From: UBA7374 sp049890275
GTDB taxonomy: Bacteria > Verrucomicrobiota > Verrucomicrobiia > Opitutales > Coraliomargaritaceae
Assembly (NCBI GenBank): GCA_049890275.1
Contig: JBMHBT010000004.1
Span: forward strand, 1 to 56,188
Length of the DNA: 56,188 nucleotides
Reading direction: 5' to 3'
Each line of letters opens with the position of its first letter. Position 1 is the first letter of the stretch. Below the pieces are notes generated by a model. That model searched no databases. It worked only from the letters and a program-made list of their open reading frames with translations, and was not told where the DNA came from. Shown in pieces: positions 54,505 to 56,188 of this stretch. A program made the translations under genes and the position numbers.

Positions 54505-55086
54505 ATGTTATTTCTGATTATTGTCTCAATCATTTGTTTGGTTGGTGCAAAGCTTGTCTTTTCGGAATCTCCCAAGTCAAAGGGTGCTAAAGGCGAGGCT
54601 ATTGTAGCGTTTGCCTTAAGCAATTCATTGGAACCAGAGGTGTATAAACAAATTAATGACATCATAATCCCACGTAATAATTACCATAATCAGGCATCGA
54701 GAACAGATTCAGCACAAATTGACCATATAGTACTTTCTGAATACGGTATCTTTGTTATAGAGACAAAGAATTATTCAGGTTGGATTTTCGGAAGTCCTCA
54801 AAGTAGAATTTGGACACAAGTAGTTTACAGCGAGAAAAATAAGTTCCAGAACCCGATAAAGCAGAACTGGGGACATATCTATGCTTTGTCTTATTTTCTG
54901 CAGGTCCCCAGATATAAATTTCGTAACATAGTATGCTTTGTGGGTGATGCGGAGTTTAAGACAGAATTACCTCAGGAGGTATATATTGACGGTAGTTTTG
55001 TTGATTTCATATCGAGCCACAAAGAAAAGGTTCTTTCCCCATCAGAAGTTAGTAGAATAGCTGTTAAGCTATCGATGGAAGTATAA
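54505..55086 (+). CDS. NERD-domain membrane-anchored protein
   Basis: A 193-residue protein with one N-terminal membrane helix (FLIIVSIICLVGAKLVF) and a nuclease-related domain (NERD): KGAKGEAIVAFAL, then TDSAQIDHIVLSEYGIFVIETKNYSGWIFG, with the Asp, Glu-x-Lys core of a restriction-like fold, and NPIKQNWGHIYAL. DNA processing or signalling has been suggested for this family. The gene is AT-rich (roughly 37% GC by eye) unlike the rest of the window, and is flanked by direct repeats. It may be defence-related cargo. Confidence 0.82.
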   Translation: MLFLIIVSIICLVGAKLVFSESPKSKGAKGEAIVAFALSNSLEPEVYKQINDIIIPRNNYHNQASRTDSAQIDHIVLSEYGIFVIETKNYSGWIFGSPQSRIWTQVVYSEKNKFQNPIKQNWGHIYALSYFLQVPRYKFRNIVCFVGDAEFKTELPQEVYIDGSFVDFISSHKEKVLSPSEVSRIAVKLSMEV

Positions 55087-55104
55087 CAAAGGTCCAAACT
55101 TTGA

Positions 55105-55153
55105 AGTCGTTGCTGAGGCTGTATAGATATCATCTCGCCCCCACGAAAAAAAA
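55105..55153. repeat. Direct repeat copy 2, downstream of the NERD gene
   Basis: About 49 bp starting AGTCGTTGCTGAGGCTGTAT and ending CGAAAAAAAA, homologous to 54418-54465. It begins 18 bases after the NERD stop. No third copy is seen before the window end. Confidence 0.65.
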
Positions 55154-55241
55154 TCTCCCTCAGGAAGTAGGGCTTGAACAGGTTGACTCGATATTGGGAT
55201 TAATTACTTGTAGGGTGGTCTATGATGATTAAAAAGAAGCT

Positions 55242-56087
55242 ATGAAATTTTTAGTTACGCTGCTTGCGTCCTTGGGTCTGATCGTTAGTTCGGTGAGTGG
55301 GTTTGTTACTTACAGAGCTAATACAGGCTTAGATTTTGAAATATTAACTACTTCAGGATCTCTTCATAGTTACAACGGCACTAGCTTATCACCAAATGTT
55401 TCTATATTAAACGCTAATCTATCAGAAGCTAGTCTAGTTGATGCAGATTTATCTAATACTGGTATTGAATCTTCTTACTTTAATAACGGTGATTTGAGTA
55501 ATGCTAGTGTCTATAGTAGCTTTGTATATAGAACAAATTTTATAGGAACTAACCTAAGTAACGTTGATTTTTCAAATTCAACGCTAAACGAAGTAGGTTT
55601 AAAAGATGCTTATTTGTGGGGTGCTGATTTACAAGATGCGTACATCGAAAGTTCAGACTTGAGGGACGCAGATTTTACAGCATCCAACCAAAACTCAGTC
55701 GTTTATTACTCCAGCTCATTACAGGGGTCTATTTTTACGAATGCAAATTTGCGTTACTCAAACTTTGCTGAATCGAATCTGTACGGAGTGAATTTTAACA
55801 ATGCTGACTTAAGTTATTCCGTATTCAGTGGTTACCTCAACTTGGCTTATGTAAACTTCACGGATACTATCTTATGCTTTTCTGATTTAAGAGACGCATT
55901 AGTTGGGAGTACCTACATTTTTACTGGTGCTAATTTGTATGGTGCTTTACTGCCAGAGGATTATGATCAATCTTGGTTTGAATCTAGAGGAGCTGTTTTC
56001 ATAGATCCCGTCCCCGAACCCTCGACCTACGCACTCCTCCTAGGCGGAACTGTCCTAGGGTACGCCTTCTGGCGGAGAAGGAAGTAA
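55242..56087 (+). CDS. Pentapeptide-repeat PEP-CTERM protein
   Basis: A 281-residue exported protein. Signal peptide (FLVTLLASLGLIVSSVSG), then from about residue 55 to 240 tandem A(D/N)LXX-type pentapeptides (ADLSN, GDLSN, ADLQD, SDLRD, ANLRY, ADLSY, ANLYG), which fold as a right-handed beta-helix. The C-terminus is the PEP-CTERM sorting signal: VPEPSTYALLLGGTVLGYAFWRRRK, with PEP, a hydrophobic helix and a basic end. An exosortase would cut it; none is in the window. The body is AT-rich while the last about 85 bases are GC-rich, a sharp composition step. RBS AAAGAAG lies before the ATG. Confidence 0.88.
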   Translation: MKFLVTLLASLGLIVSSVSGFVTYRANTGLDFEILTTSGSLHSYNGTSLSPNVSILNANLSEASLVDADLSNTGIESSYFNNGDLSNASVYSSFVYRTNFIGTNLSNVDFSNSTLNEVGLKDAYLWGADLQDAYIESSDLRDADFTASNQNSVVYYSSSLQGSIFTNANLRYSNFAESNLYGVNFNNADLSYSVFSGYLNLAYVNFTDTILCFSDLRDALVGSTYIFTGANLYGALLPEDYDQSWFESRGAVFIDPVPEPSTYALLLGGTVLGYAFWRRRK

Positions 56088-56090
56088 ACA

Positions 56091-56188
56091 ATGCGTGAAC
56101 TCCTACTTGATGGATTTAATCTCGCTGGTCTTTTCCCAGGTGCCGCAAAGCCTATCAGCTTTGCTGAAGACCCCCGAAGATACATTCC
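56091..56188 (+). CDS. Possible gene start, truncated by window end
   Basis: After the PEP-CTERM stop, ATG 56091 opens a frame to the window edge (MRELLLDGFNLAGLFPGAAK...). No domain can be recognised in 32 residues. It has no clear ribosome site and may be spurious. Confidence 0.3.
   Translation, partial: MRELLLDGFNLAGLFPGAAKPISFAEDPRRYI

Overview
ORGANISM. The window looks like chromosomal DNA of a Verrucomicrobiota member, most likely class Opitutae (Puniceicoccales/Opitutales relatives). This is inference: the evidence is a PEP-CTERM tail ending in a GWxRR-like basic cluster, a long IspH whose ferredoxin-era core resembles the plant/cyanobacterial type, a Gram-negative envelope (Lnt, LpxR family, two TonB receptors), and moderate GC (about 50-58% by eye) in the housekeeping part. 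No CRISPR array, insertion sequence, integrase or rRNA was seen. LAYOUT. (1) 1-2657: the end of an alpha/beta-hydrolase-like gene, a lipoprotein gene overlapping it, and a displaced 3' fragment of a second hydrolase copy. (2) 2706-8403: ispH, a RelE-fold small protein, pssA, an AT-rich gap with DnaA-box-like sites, dnaN, a membrane protein and a zinc-finger microprotein. (3) 8536-18401: gnd, a HAD phosphatase, prfA-prmC, then a minus-strand string grpE-dnaJ-purN-prmA-rodZ, and manA. (4) 18527-29479: ftsK, DUF429 coupled to a Y-family polymerase, an MFS transporter, mutS, an esterase, a trans-prenyl diphosphate synthase and DUF5069. (5) 29543-32653: a zinc-type metal locus: MerC-like membrane protein, Fur/Zur-family regulator and His-rich TonB receptor, with a shared GAAAG-N3-CTTTC dyad in front of the two transport genes. 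(6) 32736-39057: rmuC-smr, secA-lnt. (7) 39054-40890: three secreted proteins (Cys-rich, CxxC metal-binding-like, beta-barrel) behind a 14-bp palindrome. (8) 40912-50660: a sigma-70 factor, the tightly overlapped purE-purK-trpE operon, DUF2237, PIG-L deacetylase, rapA, lpxR family. (9) 50844-53050: a siderophore-type TonB receptor under a Fur-box-like palindrome, closed by a clean intrinsic terminator. (10) 53201-56188: an acetyltransferase, a DUF4177-like protein, a tRNA-Arg(CCG) whose 3' end is destroyed, and beyond it AT-rich accessory DNA with a NERD-domain gene between direct repeats and a pentapeptide-repeat PEP-CTERM gene. HOW IT WORKS TOGETHER. Most of the window is core metabolism, replication/repair (dnaN, mutS, rmuC, ftsK, Y-polymerase), translation termination (prfA, prmC), protein folding/export (grpE, dnaJ, secA, lnt) and isoprenoid/lipid synthesis. 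The genome is packed: of ten convergent gene pairs, four share exactly four bases through their stop codons and three more lie within about six bases. The parts most likely to be new biology are the left-edge hydrolase/lipoprotein cassette, the DUF429/Y-polymerase pair, the two metal modules with their palindromes, and the right-edge island behind the broken tRNA.
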